NCBI RefSeq assembly: GCF_013368755.1
Contig: NC_049565.1
Location: 4,030,001 to 4,094,000 of the forward strand
DNA length: 64,000 nucleotides
Origin: Talaromyces rugulosus
Taxonomy: Eukaryota; Ascomycota; Eurotiomycetes; Eurotiales; Trichocomaceae
Direction of reading: 5' to 3'
A model generated the notes under the pieces. The model was not told where the DNA came from and searched no databases. It was given only the letters and a program-made list of their open reading frames with translations. The stretch's first letter is position 1, and each line of letters starts with the position of its first letter. This document shows, piece by piece, positions 32,847-44,150 of this stretch. Both the position numbers and the translations under genes were made by a program.

Positions 32847-34782
32847 TTATAGCTTAGCCTGGGATTGGCGTTTATCGTCCTTGACAACTACTCCTCGAGA
32901 TACTCCTTTCTGCTCCAAATCACGTAAAACACGCCGAAGTATCTTGCCACTCGGGCTTTTGGGAATAGCCTTGAGGAACTCGACTTCCACGATCCATTTC
33001 TGACGAGCACGAGATTTCTTTACATACTCGATAACCTCGTAACCGACATGGGCTAGACGATCGTCGGACTCGGCATACGCCTTCTTGGCCACGACATATG
33101 CCTTAGGTCGTTCGCCCGAATACTCATCTGGAATCGAGGTAACAGCAACATCTTCCACTGCTGGATGGCTAAGCAACAGGTCTTCCAGCTCAGCGGGGGC
33201 CACCCCAACGCCTTTGACCTTGATTAATTCCTTGATGCGGTCGGTGATAGTGATAAACCCCTGCCGGTCAATTGACCCGATGTCGCCCGTGTGCAGCCAT
33301 CCATCAGCATCAAAGGTCTCTCGTGTTGCTTTTTCATTGTTTAAATAACCCATGACAACTTGGGGTCCTCGTGCAAGGATTTCTCCGCACTCGTCGTATC
33401 CGAGTTCTCGAGTGTTGTCCTCGGGATCGATGATTTTGATTTCGGTATTTGCAACAATCTTCCCACCGTGTCGTGCATACTTGTAATCGTATAGATTCAG
33501 GGGGTGCATGGTAATAGCACTGCAAGATTCAGTCATACCGTATGCTTGCCTAAAACCGGTTTCAGGAAACTTGTTCTGTATGAGCTGTATTATCTCAGCC
33601 GACAAAGGAGCAGCTCCTGAAAAGAACCGCTTCACATGTGATAGATCGTACTTGTTCACAATCGGATCACGCACCAGGCGAATTATTATTGGAGGCACAA
33701 GAAGTAAATCTATGATTTGGTACTCGACTATTACTTTGAGCATTGTTTCCATGGTGAAAGATGGAAGCATGTACACCTCGGCATCGAGTAAAATTGGGAG
33801 ATGTAGTTGATGGATGAGACCAGTGACTGTTTTTAATTAGCAAGAAAAGAGGTCTTTTAATGTGTTACTTACTGTGAAATAGAGGCAGCGCGGCGAGGAC
33901 TTTTCTGTAGTTCAAGGGGGTAATTAGTTGGACTTGCAGACACTGCGCAATGACATTTCCATGGCTAATCATAACCTAGGAAAACCCATCAGATCAAATT
34001 AATCAGGTCCAAGAATTCAAAACTCTTACCGCTTTTGGAAGCCCCGAGGTGCCACTACTAAAGCTAATAAATGCACAAATATCTGCATTTATTTTGCCTC
34101 GAGGAATCTGAAAGGGCAGAACTTGATCAGTTGCACCATAAGCCTTGCCTAATTTCAGCAATTGGCCCAGTGAGACGTGTCCTTCTACTTCATCGTCAAG
34201 GAGGAGTATTTGGTCTCTGAGAAGACCGATGCTCTCTGCTGCTTCTCTCGCTACACTCAGACGAGACGCCACGGTGATCAGATACTTGGGTTGCACTGTC
34301 TTGAGTGCATGGATCATTTCGGTTACTCCATACTCAGGAGATACGCTTGATACAATAGCGCCTAAAAAACAATTCTTCTCGTGAGACGACTTTCTCGCGG
34401 AAACATGAAAGGGGGAAAACGGTAACGTACCAACTCGGCCAGCTGCTACCATTGCAACAGGATACCAGACTGTATTTGGGCTGCACAGGACAATAGTGTC
34501 CCCAGCCTGCAGACCATATTTTCTCACCAACGCAGTAGACAAATAAGTAGCGTACTCTTGCAATTGGCCATAGTTAATTCTCTCCTTTGTAGCCGTGTTG
34601 GTAAAACCAGCTGTTCTAGTTTGCAGCCCATTTGGTCCGAAAAGCCACTGCCATATTGTGACATTCGTTGGTACTATTTTTCACACGGTATTCAAATATT
34701 AGCACAAGTCCAGGGAACGTTGTTTTCCTAGCCACTTCTTACTATCAAGAGCCTGGTTAAGCGATTTGAACGTCATTCTCAT
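32847..34782 (-). CDS. Acyl/aryl-CoA ligase (4-coumarate-CoA ligase-like) with PTS1 AKL
   Basis: Five exons (34782-34743, 34673-34431, 34361-34030, 33975-33873, 33826-32847), 565 residues, normal for ANL ligases. The P-loop motif is SFSSGTSGLPKA (rebuilt at a splice junction). QAYGMTE, GWLHTGDIG, RIKELIKVKG and the catalytic-lysine motif PKSPSGKILRR complete the set. The protein ends QAKL; AKL is an accepted peroxisomal targeting signal 1. It makes acyl-AMP and then acyl-CoA from a carboxylic acid, ATP and CoA. A second ATG lies two codons downstream of the first. It supplies the activation step of the block and is its only member with a clear peroxisomal tag. Confidence 0.93.
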
Positions 34783-35423
34783 ATATAACCAGGTACGTAT
34801 AAGCAGTTTGAATCTTGAAATAAAAACATCACAGACTCATTCCGACGAACAAACAGTTTACAATCAAATTTAACTCATTTTTTGGGGAGATCGTCATGCA
34901 TTGGCCCTTGGGAAACATTATATTTCCGTGGCCCGCGGCTACCTTGCCGCGGCTACGACCACCATCCGGTAATGTCCAGGGCCGCGATACATCGTTGATG
35001 AACGCAAAACTTGTCTGTAGAAAGATTTGGTGAGAGTTAATTTTATTAATATATGTCTCTTAAGGAAATATGGACTTCATTGTGACTGTACATGTAGCTT
35101 TAACCGATGCATCATCGACAACATTTTGAATTTGGACCAAGTTCCAGTTGTTGTAAGAATTTATCGAGGGTGACTGTCAGGATAAAATATATATATAATA
35201 CGCGGCTATTATTGTCTATATTTACATGTAGAAAATAGACAAATAGATGTTAACAGTAAAGGTACAATAGTAGACTGTATGGATACATGTACATAGTTGA
35301 TAAAGTCGAAAATAAAGACTGGAGGGTATAGTATAACAAACATCTGAGAGAAGCAAAATAGGCGCTATGCAGGGGGGAAATGCAATGCAATGTAAATGCA
35401 ACAACAACTTAACAAAAGGTAAA
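34783..35423. promoter_or_regulatory. Promoter region of the CoA ligase; right edge of the enzyme block
   Basis: Two CCGCGGCTAC direct repeats near 34933-34957 (palindromic CCGCGG cores 15 bp apart), echoed upstream of the acyl-CoA dehydrogenase gene, and TGACTGT at 35083-35089 and 35171-35177. The rest is AT-rich. Confidence 0.35.
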
Positions 35424-38400
35424 TCAAATCCACAAAACCCACCGAATACTTGCCAGCGTACCTTGCGCAATACCCCTAAAAATCTTAAAAACCATCACCA
35501 CCAGCCAAACCCACCACATTACGCCAACGAGGACCCATTCCAGCAACACAAAGCCGACTCGACGAATCGTTCGAAATCGTCGGTTGCGTTTCCGTAGTCC
35601 CTTGTCGAGCGCGTCACTGAGCTGTTTGATGGCCAGTGTGCTGGTTGTGTTCAACTGGGTGCTGAATGACTCTGCCTCCAGCGCTGCAGCGCGCACCCGT
35701 GGCGTCAGGGACTCGCTGATTAGATGCTCGAGATGCTCGACATCCTTGGCCAGCGGGGCAAGTCCAGATTTGGTGAAGCGATATACGGACCTGTTTAAGC
35801 CGGCCTTGGTGTTTTCGAAGCGATCGAGAAGATTTCGAGCCGCGTAGCTAAACTCATCGATCCGGGGTATGCGTGGGATGGGAGCGTCGCTGGCGATCAG
35901 GCTGCGGACGAGAAAATCTGGCGGCAAGTCACGAGGCTCGTGAGCTCGACAGACAATTTCACGCGCTTTAATCCCTGATGACAGCAGTAGAGCTTGGCAT
36001 CGCGATATCTCGCGCTTCTCGATCGTGGACGAATCACTCAGCTTCGGTATACTGCGATCAGACAGGCTCCAGGCACGGCTTTCTGCCGACAATACGTGAG
36101 GGCGTTTGGCAGCGGACGGATCCACGCTCGCCAGTCCTGTCACCGGGGGTTTACTAGGAGTGGTTTGAATTGTCATGCCATTGCCCCGTCCGAGGAACTT
36201 TCTGACTCGATTGGACTCGAGAGCGTTGAAAGCAGTGCCAAATCCATAACTGTTTCGCCTCTCACTATACGACGTGATGTCTGGTGAAGATGCCGGTGCT
36301 TCATTGGGGTGAACTCTCGTAAAGTGCACGCTACTAAGCCGCCCACTATCTCGAGAGACACTGTCCAGATCAGAGAGATCGCCACGGCTGTCTATTCGAA
36401 TAGGCGGCGCCAACGCCGGCATGTTTGAGATCGAAGATTTCGACGACCTCCGCCCGTTTTGCTTTTGTGATGATATGATGACTGGATCATAATCGGAAAG
36501 TGTAGGTTCCTGACGCGACAACTTTTGTTTCTCAGGCTTGGATTCTCCGTCGGTTTTCTCATCATCAGAATCCCGGTAGTCGGATATAAAACTTGAAGCA
36601 TAAGAGGATTGGCGCGAATGGCCACCTCCATCCCTTCGCCGTATTCTATCTCCAACTTTTGTAACTTCACTGCCGACGATCTCTGCAATCCTACTTCCCT
36701 TTAGGAAGCCCTTTAACTTCGATTCACCATTCGTAGAAGATTTCGACAACCCATGACTTTCTGACCTTTGAAAGTTGCCTAATGTCGCTTCATCTTGGCT
36801 GTACCGGGGCTCGGGCAATAGACTTGGCTCTAAGGCCTTGGGACTTTCAGTATCCTTGGGGCTAGAGTCTGTAGCTGTGGTTTTGCGGCTCTGGAACTCT
36901 GTGTCCAAAAGACCGGCGTCAATGCTCTCTCCTTGATCCAAGAGGTTTTGGCGAATGTTTCTTGTCCGCTCATTCAAAGACCCAATGACACGGGGTAGAC
37001 TTTTTCGGGGAGAAGGCGAGCGACTGGACGGTGGAGATAGATTAGCCGTGATACTAGGGAATATCGGGCCGTGAATTGGAGAGTTCGGGGCAGTGCTATC
37101 CATATCGTCGACGGACATTCGACGATCTTCTCTGCCAACGGTACTTCCTGCAGGAGAAATAAAACCGTGACCTCTGTCTGCGTAATCATGAGTGTCGACG
37201 AGCACTGTCTGGGATATTGCAGCCTGTGCCGAGGCCGTTGCACTTGGTTTGGAAGATTCAGATCGTTGGCTTGGTGCCCCAGATGTACCCTCCGGCTTCT
37301 CAAGTGTATGATTGGGTCTCTTTCCCCATTTGGACTTTCGAGTCCTCCCACGCGACATCACTCCAAAGCCGCTCGATTCGCTTGAGGTGCTGTTTGAGCG
37401 AGTCCACCTTGGCACATGTGTTCCGTCAGGACTGTTGGTATTCTGAGGGATATGCAGTGCATTCCGCAATTTTCGTCCACGGTGGCTTCGATCTGAGTTG
37501 CTATGGGGCCTACTTTTTTCAAAATGTGGAAGGGTCACTGAGTGTCCGATTGGTAAAGGCTTTTTCTCCTCCTTAACAATGCTCGTATCTAACACCAGCT
37601 CGCGCTGTGAAATTTTGCGGCTGACAGGTTTGAGTTTTGAGGTATCGGGATATAGCTTGTCGCCGTTGCTGTTAACAACCTTAGCCTTGTTAAGATCGTG
37701 CTCAAGCCATGCAGCATCGGCGAGAAGCTCTGCGGGCGAAATCTCCCACTCAAGACGAGGTCTCTGCAGCTTTGGGCCCGTGGGGTTCGTTTTCACGCTT
37801 GATGGACGCGAGTCGGGGTTATTAGCGGCATCTTTGTCTCCCTGGACATTTCCACCTGCCGTGGTATTGAACTGTGGTAAATCCAGGCATTGATAAGGGT
37901 CCCGAGTGTTGTGTCCATGGACCATTTCGATTGAATCGAGCCATTGTTCTACTTTCTCAACATCTTTCCATCCCTCTGACTCGATATCAATCTGGCGCTT
38001 CTCTCTAAACCGAAGCTTCCTATTGCGAATAGATTGCAAGGGGTTGTAGGCTCTGCCGGGGTTCGCGACATGGAGAGATTTCATATCCGAGTGCGGAAGA
38101 GGAGGCACATGAGAAAGCAATTGCAAATATAGCGCAAAGAGCTCAAAATGTTCTTTAGCCTTTGTAACTCTGGCTATCGTTGCATCAGAGCATGTCATTT
38201 CTTTATCAAACTGCTCACTGTCCGGCAGAAGCCCCGAGGCAAAAACGTCGCTCGCTGGTGTATCATGCGGTAATGGAATTGTCGGGTGAGCCTTTCTTAC
38301 AAAAGCTTCATCCGGCATGCCGGCACTAGGATGTCTAGAATTTCTTTTGAAACCTGATGCTGACCTCTGGGGAATATCCGAAGGTGGTACAAAGAGCCCC

Positions 38401-38975
38401 GTGCTGTTCGAGACATTTCGGCGGACATTCGATAAGGAATTCGACGGTGCACGTCCGATATTACTTCTCCTCCGAGATTCGCTGAGGTTCAACGCAAGAT
38501 TCACGATTTGAGCTGGATCTGTATCTAGACCGGCGCCGGTAGGAGGATTCGATGTTCGCGCAAAGGTATGTTGTCCAGAGGTATTATTATCCTGTATATC
38601 GTGCTGTTCTTCAGAAGCAGACGCATTTGTGACAGCAGCCAAGGGAGATGTTTTCAGCGTTTCCCCCTGCTGGTGATTGTGCTGTCTCGCACGAAGAGGT
38701 GTTGTCCGTTTCTTAGACACCGTTATCTCATCGACAACACCGGCGGTTTTGCGTTTCCCACTCCTCCTACTGTCATGGCTATTTCTTTGCTGGGCGCGGT
38801 GGCTGTCTGAGCCGGATCGGCGTGAGCTAATAGGATACGCCGACTCGAGTAGGAAACCACCGGATGATGCCTGGGATGGTAGCCTCCTTGACCTGTTGGT
38901 GTTCCCATCGTCCCTAGAATTGCGTCCGAGCGTGCTGCCTTCCAGCTCCATATCTCGATCGGCACTGTTATCCAT
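35424..38975 (-). CDS. Large conserved fungal membrane-anchored protein (Mtc4-like?)
   Basis: Single-exon gene of 1183 residues. The first two thirds are Ser/Arg/Pro-rich and mostly disordered, with one more ordered block near residues 260-345 (ATIARVTKAKEHFELFALYL, then NPLQSIRNRKLRFREKRQ and GWKDVEKVEQWLDS). The last 45 residues hold a tryptophan-rich hydrophobic segment (VGFVLLEWVLVGVMWWVW) followed by an amphipathic tail, so it is tail-anchored in a membrane. The ordered block and C-terminal anchor remind me of Maintenance of telomere capping protein 4 of yeasts; I hold that loosely. Function otherwise unknown. Confidence 0.75.
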   Translation of the reverse strand: MDNSADRDMELEGSTLGRNSRDDGNTNRSRRLPSQASSGGFLLESAYPISSRRSGSDSHRAQQRNSHDSRRSGKRKTAGVVDEITVSKKRTTPLRARQHNHQQGETLKTSPLAAVTNASASEEQHDIQDNNTSGQHTFARTSNPPTGAGLDTDPAQIVNLALNLSESRRRSNIGRAPSNSLSNVRRNVSNSTGLFVPPSDIPQRSASGFKRNSRHPSAGMPDEAFVRKAHPTIPLPHDTPASDVFASGLLPDSEQFDKEMTCSDATIARVTKAKEHFELFALYLQLLSHVPPLPHSDMKSLHVANPGRAYNPLQSIRNRKLRFREKRQIDIESEGWKDVEKVEQWLDSIEMVHGHNTRDPYQCLDLPQFNTTAGGNVQGDKDAANNPDSRPSSVKTNPTGPKLQRPRLEWEISPAELLADAAWLEHDLNKAKVVNSNGDKLYPDTSKLKPVSRKISQRELVLDTSIVKEEKKPLPIGHSVTLPHFEKSRPHSNSDRSHRGRKLRNALHIPQNTNSPDGTHVPRWTRSNSTSSESSGFGVMSRGRTRKSKWGKRPNHTLEKPEGTSGAPSQRSESSKPSATASAQAAISQTVLVDTHDYADRGHGFISPAGSTVGREDRRMSVDDMDSTAPNSPIHGPIFPSITANLSPPSSRSPSPRKSLPRVIGSLNERTRNIRQNLLDQGESIDAGLLDTEFQSRKTTATDSSPKDTESPKALEPSLLPEPRYSQDEATLGNFQRSESHGLSKSSTNGESKLKGFLKGSRIAEIVGSEVTKVGDRIRRRDGGGHSRQSSYASSFISDYRDSDDEKTDGESKPEKQKLSRQEPTLSDYDPVIISSQKQNGRRSSKSSISNMPALAPPIRIDSRGDLSDLDSVSRDSGRLSSVHFTRVHPNEAPASSPDITSYSERRNSYGFGTAFNALESNRVRKFLGRGNGMTIQTTPSKPPVTGLASVDPSAAKRPHVLSAESRAWSLSDRSIPKLSDSSTIEKREISRCQALLLSSGIKAREIVCRAHEPRDLPPDFLVRSLIASDAPIPRIPRIDEFSYAARNLLDRFENTKAGLNRSVYRFTKSGLAPLAKDVEHLEHLISESLTPRVRAAALEAESFSTQLNTTSTLAIKQLSDALDKGLRKRNRRFRTIRRVGFVLLEWVLVGVMWWVWLVVMVFKIFRGIAQGTLASIRWVLWI

Positions 38976-39628
38976 TTTTCCTTTTCGAGTATTGGTCGAG
39001 CTAGCCGTGTCTCCTAGGGGTGGAAAGAGAGGGGTGCCCGTGTTCGTTCAGGTCAAGACATCTCGGAGATGATATCGGCGGCCAGTTCAATCCGCGCTAT
39101 ATCGTCGTGGACTGGGCTTTAAAGGCGGAAAGAGTTCATACACTCTGTGTCTGGCGCTATTGTGTATGTCCAAAATCCTCTTTTCATCAAAAGCTAATGT
39201 GGGTATACTTCCTGATGATTCAATATTGTTGATGCCTGTTGCGTTCATGTGCAACATCGGGACCGAGTCAAGACAAACACTGCAAACACCGGGCTGATCT
39301 CTGCGGCTTGGCATTGTAGACAAGTGCACGTGCAACAACATGATGATCTATCACGAACTGTTTTTTCTAGATGCTAGGTTAATTTGCAAGGCACCAGGCT
39401 CTTTTCTCTTGTACTGCAACTCTAGAAGAGTTTATTGGACATCTAGTTCCTTGTTAAATACTGCGCGAATAACCTGAATACAACCGAGTTTTTCTTCCCA
39501 AGTTCCCATGCTTGAAACTGAAACAAAAAAAGAGAAAAGAAGGAAATGTCTAACAAATGAAATATATCGTATTGAGTCTAGTACATTTATGTTTTACAGG
39601 AATACGTTTCATAGAAATGCGAGGACTC
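38976..39628. other. Intergenic region
   Basis: Upstream region of the large membrane-protein gene and 3' of Mic60. Some pyrimidine- and purine-rich stretches (AAAAAAAGAGAAAAGAAGG near 39523-39543). No gene seen. Confidence 0.45.
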
Positions 39629-41651
39629 TCAAGACTCAACCCGCAGGCACTGTAGGCGAGCCTCCGTTTCCATCACCTAGACGTTGGTTAGTACTTTTTT
39701 TTTTACAAATGTATAGAGTAAACTTACTTCCAAAGCCTGCTGCACCTCGAGAATACGACGCACGTCGGCAAGCCAATCTTTGCTCAGAATCTTCGCCCAG
39801 CCGTCAAGACCATTCATCTCACGAGCAGCATCATCGAGTCTTCCCTCCTCTAACATGTTCTGTGTTCGCAGCAAAACGCTTTCAACGTCATCACCATCGG
39901 CTAATTCATCGTTCTTGAACTTGACCTTGCTCAAAGCAAAGCTGGCGGCATGGCGAGCGATGCCTGCGTCTTCAGAGAGGTGGCTGGCTTTGCGAACCTC
40001 GCTGGCCACGCGGCGGAAGCGATCAATCATCTGTGAAGTTGTAGGGATTCCGCGTTGGTACGCCGTAGGGTTGATCGAGGCGATGGCAGCAGCCACAACA
40101 GGGTCGTCGGCAGCAAGCTCCTTCACAGCGACCAGCTCACGGACGAACGGCTTGGAAACGGTGGCATTCTCAAGCACAGTACGAACGGAGTCGATTGCAA
40201 CCTGAAGTTGTTGGGTCTTCAGGTTGCTGTCAATAACATCGCTCCAGTCTGCGGTGAGTTTTTCGAGCTCGTTGACGCTAGCAGTCAGTTCGCCAATCTT
40301 GCTCAAGCGACCTTCACGCTCCCGTTCCACCAAGTCCTTCACGTCGTTGAGATATTTGCGGTTCAATTCGATAGCCTGCTCGACAAGCTCGTTCTTCAGG
40401 CGTTGCTCCGCCACTTCCTGTGCTTTCACAAGTTCCACCTTAGTTTTTTTCTGGTATGCGCGTGACAATTTCTCCCGTTCAGTTTCAAACTCCTCACGGA
40501 ACTGAGCTGCCTCAGCAGCGCGTGCATCTTCAATCTGGCGCATGAGCTTCTGAGCCGATTCATCGAAAAGAGCGTGAGCCTTGTCAATTTCCTCCTTGGC
40601 TTCCATCTGGGCGTCGCTTCGCAGGGCGGTTATCTTCTGGCCAATGCTTTCGAGCTCGGCTCGGGCCTTAGCAATTGGCGCCGAGTACTTGTTGGCAGCG
40701 CCATCGGCACTAATGACGGTTATTATATCATTGAAAACTTTGACAAGTTCCTGAACGACGGGTTCCTCAGCGGCATCAACCTTGACCAGTTCGAGAGTCG
40801 AGACAGGGGAGACAGCTGGTTTTCTAGGCTCTTCCTTTGGCGTTTCCTTGGCTTCCTGCTTCTTAGCAGTCTCTGCTTTCTTTTCGTCCTTTGCCTTGGT
40901 CACGGCTTGTGCGCTGTTGTGAGGACCCTTTTGAGTCACATCGCTACCGCTAGATTCATCGCTCGCAACCTTCCAAGAGAGTCCACTGTTGCTAGGAATG
41001 GTGACTTTTTGCGACTCCTCTTTGTGAGACGGAGGCAGTCGGTTCGAGTGACGGGTAGCATTGGGGAAACGACGGTAAAAGTCACGTTCTTCGAAGTAGA
41101 GAACGCTCTCTTCACCATAGGGCACGTATTCTGTGAAAAAGTCGTGGAAGTTGTCCGACTTCAGAGCTAGAAACACACCACCGCCGTAGGCAAAACCGGA
41201 CGTCAGGACGAGATAGAATAGCAATCTCCGGAATCGTCCCCGCTTGCGAGCAGGAGGTTCGACTGCAACATCTGCGGCATCTTCCGTGGGTTTCTGGGGA
41301 GGCTGTATCGATGAAGGGGGGGACGTCTGGCCCTGGCCGGACGCAGACGGCGCCGTCGAGGATACGGTCTCGGGAGGTACTGGTGACTCTGACGCGGGTG
41401 AAACAGGCGTTGCGCTGGTCGGGGCAGGATTTCTAGACTGTGCAAGATACCTCTGTGCGCCAATGACGAGAATTAGGATACAAGATTCTGGCGCAATGCC
41501 TGCATTTTTCGGGGGGGGAGGGTTGCGTTCATACCTGGCCACGGACAACGGGGCTGTTTGCAAAAGATGCGGAAGGGAATTGTGTCGCTGCGCGCTGTCG
41601 GCCCAGAGACAGGAGCCGAGCCTGGCTTGACACAATTGAGGAGCGCAGCAT
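39629..41651 (-). CDS. MIC60: MICOS complex subunit Mic60 (mitofilin)
   Basis: Three exons (41651-41535, 41452-39728, 39676-39629), 629 residues. Exon 1 encodes an Arg/Ser-rich mitochondrial presequence ([19 protein letters not shown]). A proline/serine-rich stretch leads to one transmembrane helix at about residues 116-137 ([21 protein letters not shown], with the GxxxGG packing motif). Long coiled coils follow and the conserved mitofilin signature is near the end ([20 protein letters not shown]). It sits in the inner mitochondrial membrane and holds crista junctions. The final exon adds MEATEARLQ-type C-terminus (here [15 protein letters not shown]). Confidence 0.95.
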
Positions 41652-42571
41652 GGCGGGCTGCCCTACCTGTGCTATCAATTGGGGGTGGAGAGAGAGAGCT
41701 GGGGAGGAGCTGTTGGTGAAGGTTGAGAAAAGATGACGAGGTGCTTTTTGGATCCGCTCCGAACTCGATGTGTAAGGAACCCGGTTACCGCCGCGGCAAC
41801 CTTGAGCAGCCTGGTATCGGCCATACGATCGTAAAGTTGTATTATTACCGTTACAGCAATAATAATATGGTCCCAATTTATTAGCGTCTATATGTTTTTT
41901 ATACGTAACATAAAACCATAATGTAATATATTTCAATACGTTACCAATTTTTGCAACGCATCAAAATCTTGTCACGTCTCGAACGTTGTAACCATTCTGT
42001 AACCATATAATTTATATACAGATCTAATGAAAATTGGTTTTTTTTTGAATTGGTGGGTCCACAAAACAAACCAGACGCCAGTAGGGATCTAGGGCAATAT
42101 ATTTCAGCAAGTCAAATGGTACCTCCTAAGAATTTCATTCAAAAAAGATGTCGGGATACGCCGAGGAAATATGACCACGGTTCCCAAAGCGCGACCGCTC
42201 TCGCACAAAGGAAAATTTCTTCATGGCTGGCGGACATCTCCAGCAAAAACATGGCCGTCTCACGTGCAGAGAGGTCTATATAAGACCGCTCCCGCCCCTC
42301 ACAGCTTCCTCTTCCTTCAATACAACAACTATCATACCACGACTATGCCATAGATGGCATATCACCCCTCACAGGATCCTATACTAGACCTGGCCTGCTT
42401 TTGTTCTAAATAGCGACAAAAGACACAAATCTTCTCTTTCTTTTTTTAGCCTCTTGAGTGTTGCGCAAGATGGAATCCTTCCATCTTTTTGGAAACGTGA
42501 ATCTAGAGAATTCATGTCCGTGCCACTCGTCTGGCCTGCATTGAAATTCAACCCAACTTTTATGAGAAAGT
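41652..42571. other. Mic60 promoter and AT-rich spacer
   Basis: Holds a GGTTACCGCCGCGGCAACC near-palindrome at 41782-41800 in the Mic60 promoter. Beyond 41830 the sequence becomes AT-rich. No gene is supported. Confidence 0.4.
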
Positions 42572-44150
42572 TTGCTGTTGTTTCGTGACATGCGTTCTTC
42601 GAATGATATGCGGAAACTGGGACGTTCTTGGAAATACCAAGCACGAAAAGAGCTTCAGGCTGCTTTCCCCGAGTCTCGTGTATCTGCAAGCAATGGCCAT
42701 GTCACTCGAGCCTCACGTGAGGAAGAAGAGGGCCTTGAAGAAATTCGGCAGCTCATGTCTGCTTTCGGCGCTCAGCATAATCCAACGCCAAGACTGCTCA
42801 CCCTCAACATGCCTATCACCGATGACACCGCTCAGGCAAGTGAAGCTCCTCTCGAGTGATATTCCTTATCAGCATCATCTAACCTCACATAGAGAAGGGA
42901 TTGTTACAGGCAAATCCTCCAATTTATGGATGAGCGGTCGGAGCTAGTTGAGATGCTAATGCCGGATGGCGAGGTTGACGACTTGGAAGTCGACGACTGG
43001 GAGGATCTCCCAGAGCCATTGGTTGACTTTGTTCAACGGCAGGATGGACTCAAGCGCAATAGAGAACCGATCACATCTCGCGAAGAGTTTGAGGTTGCCT
43101 ACAGCCTTCTGACGAAAGGCCAAGATGGCCCGAAAATCTTGGACATTACAGCTTACTATATCGGCGCTTTTTGTCTACGGCGAGTTAATCGCCAGGTCTA
43201 GGAAATCCACCATGGATGACCTCCTCGTCATGGATGGGCCTCTACAAAGGGTCATGCTGCGCATATGCAGTAGGTGTCGCCAGCCGGTTCTAGACGACCT
43301 ATTCGCCTATTGAACCAAGTTTGACCAGGAATGTTATGTTCCTTGGCTTCAGGCGAGGTGCGGCCACCCGGCTTGGAAAGGCAATGGTATTAATCTCATA
43401 CCGTTGGGCCGGACGATCAAGTACGTACCAGGCGTGCGAAGGGATCTGACCAGGGAACTCTTCGAGGGAAAACGAAAGAAGTAGAGGAATTATCTCCTTC
43501 GCAATGATTCCGAGGCTGGCACTCTTCCGCGCCATATCGACGTTACCTGCGCTGCTTGGAAGCACAAACCCGAAAAGACAACAGTGGCAAGATGGACTGG
43601 TCATGATCCTCCAAGATTGGTGAGGTCTATAAGTACCTCGGGAAATGTAAGGCCATAAGGAAATGGGATCCTGTCGTTATGTATCGTACATTTCCTCGGG
43701 ATAAACTCAGTCCGCTGTGGGCAAATATGCAAACGGTCTTTGATCCTACGCAATATCCACGCATGCCTGAGGTGTATTTCAATCAAACTATGAGATACAT
43801 TCAGCGCAGGGTGGTGTTGGAAAAGGCGAGAGTTGAGGCTGAGAATAATAGTGAGGATGAAGGAAAGGATAGGCCCAGTAATACAAACACGAAAAGACAA
43901 CAATGGCAAAATGAACTGGTCATGATCCCCCAAGATTGGTGAGGCCTAAGTTCAAGTGTCACGGGAAATGTAACGGCATGAGATTCTAGAAATTCTAGGA
44001 TCCTGTCATGCTGTATCGTACATTTCCTCCAGAAAAATTTAGTCAGTTCTAGATAAATATCTAGAGGGTTTTTGATCCCATACAATATCCACGCGTGCTG
44101 TGCATGTACCTCGATGAAACTAAGAGTTATATTGACCGCAGAGCATAAGA
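42572..44150 (+). pseudogene. Decayed gene locus with internal tandem duplication
   Basis: Coding-like stretches exist but do not join into one intact frame. A likely intron (about 42840-42892, GTGAAG...CTAACCTCACATAG) precedes a frame with DERSELVEMLMPDGEVDDLEVDDWEDLPEP. Further on, RICSRCRQPVLDDLFAY is followed directly by a TGA (43311-43313) and then, still in frame, by FDQECYVPWLQARCGHPAWKGNG, so a Cys/His-rich domain is cut by a stop; a TAG follows in the same frame at about 43482. Positions 43570-43780 and 43889-44110 are two diverged copies of one segment. I do not recognise the parent family. It looks like an old gene or element losing function. Confidence 0.55.
43570..44110. repeat. 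Diverged tandem direct repeat, two copies about 320-330 bp apart
   Basis: Copy 1 begins CGAAAAGACAACAGTGGCAA near 43571. Copy 2 begins CGAAAAGACAACAATGGCAA near 43890. Both continue through CTGGTCATGATCC, CCAAGATTGGTGAGG, GGATCCTGTC, TATCGTACATTTCCTC and CAATATCCACGC. Offsets grow from 319 to about 332, so small indels have accumulated. Confidence 0.8.

Noticed and set aside
10894..34782. Classical secondary-metabolite cluster
   Set aside because: No PKS, NRPS, terpene cyclase, prenyltransferase or RiPP precursor seen; catabolic or tailoring pathway is the better description.
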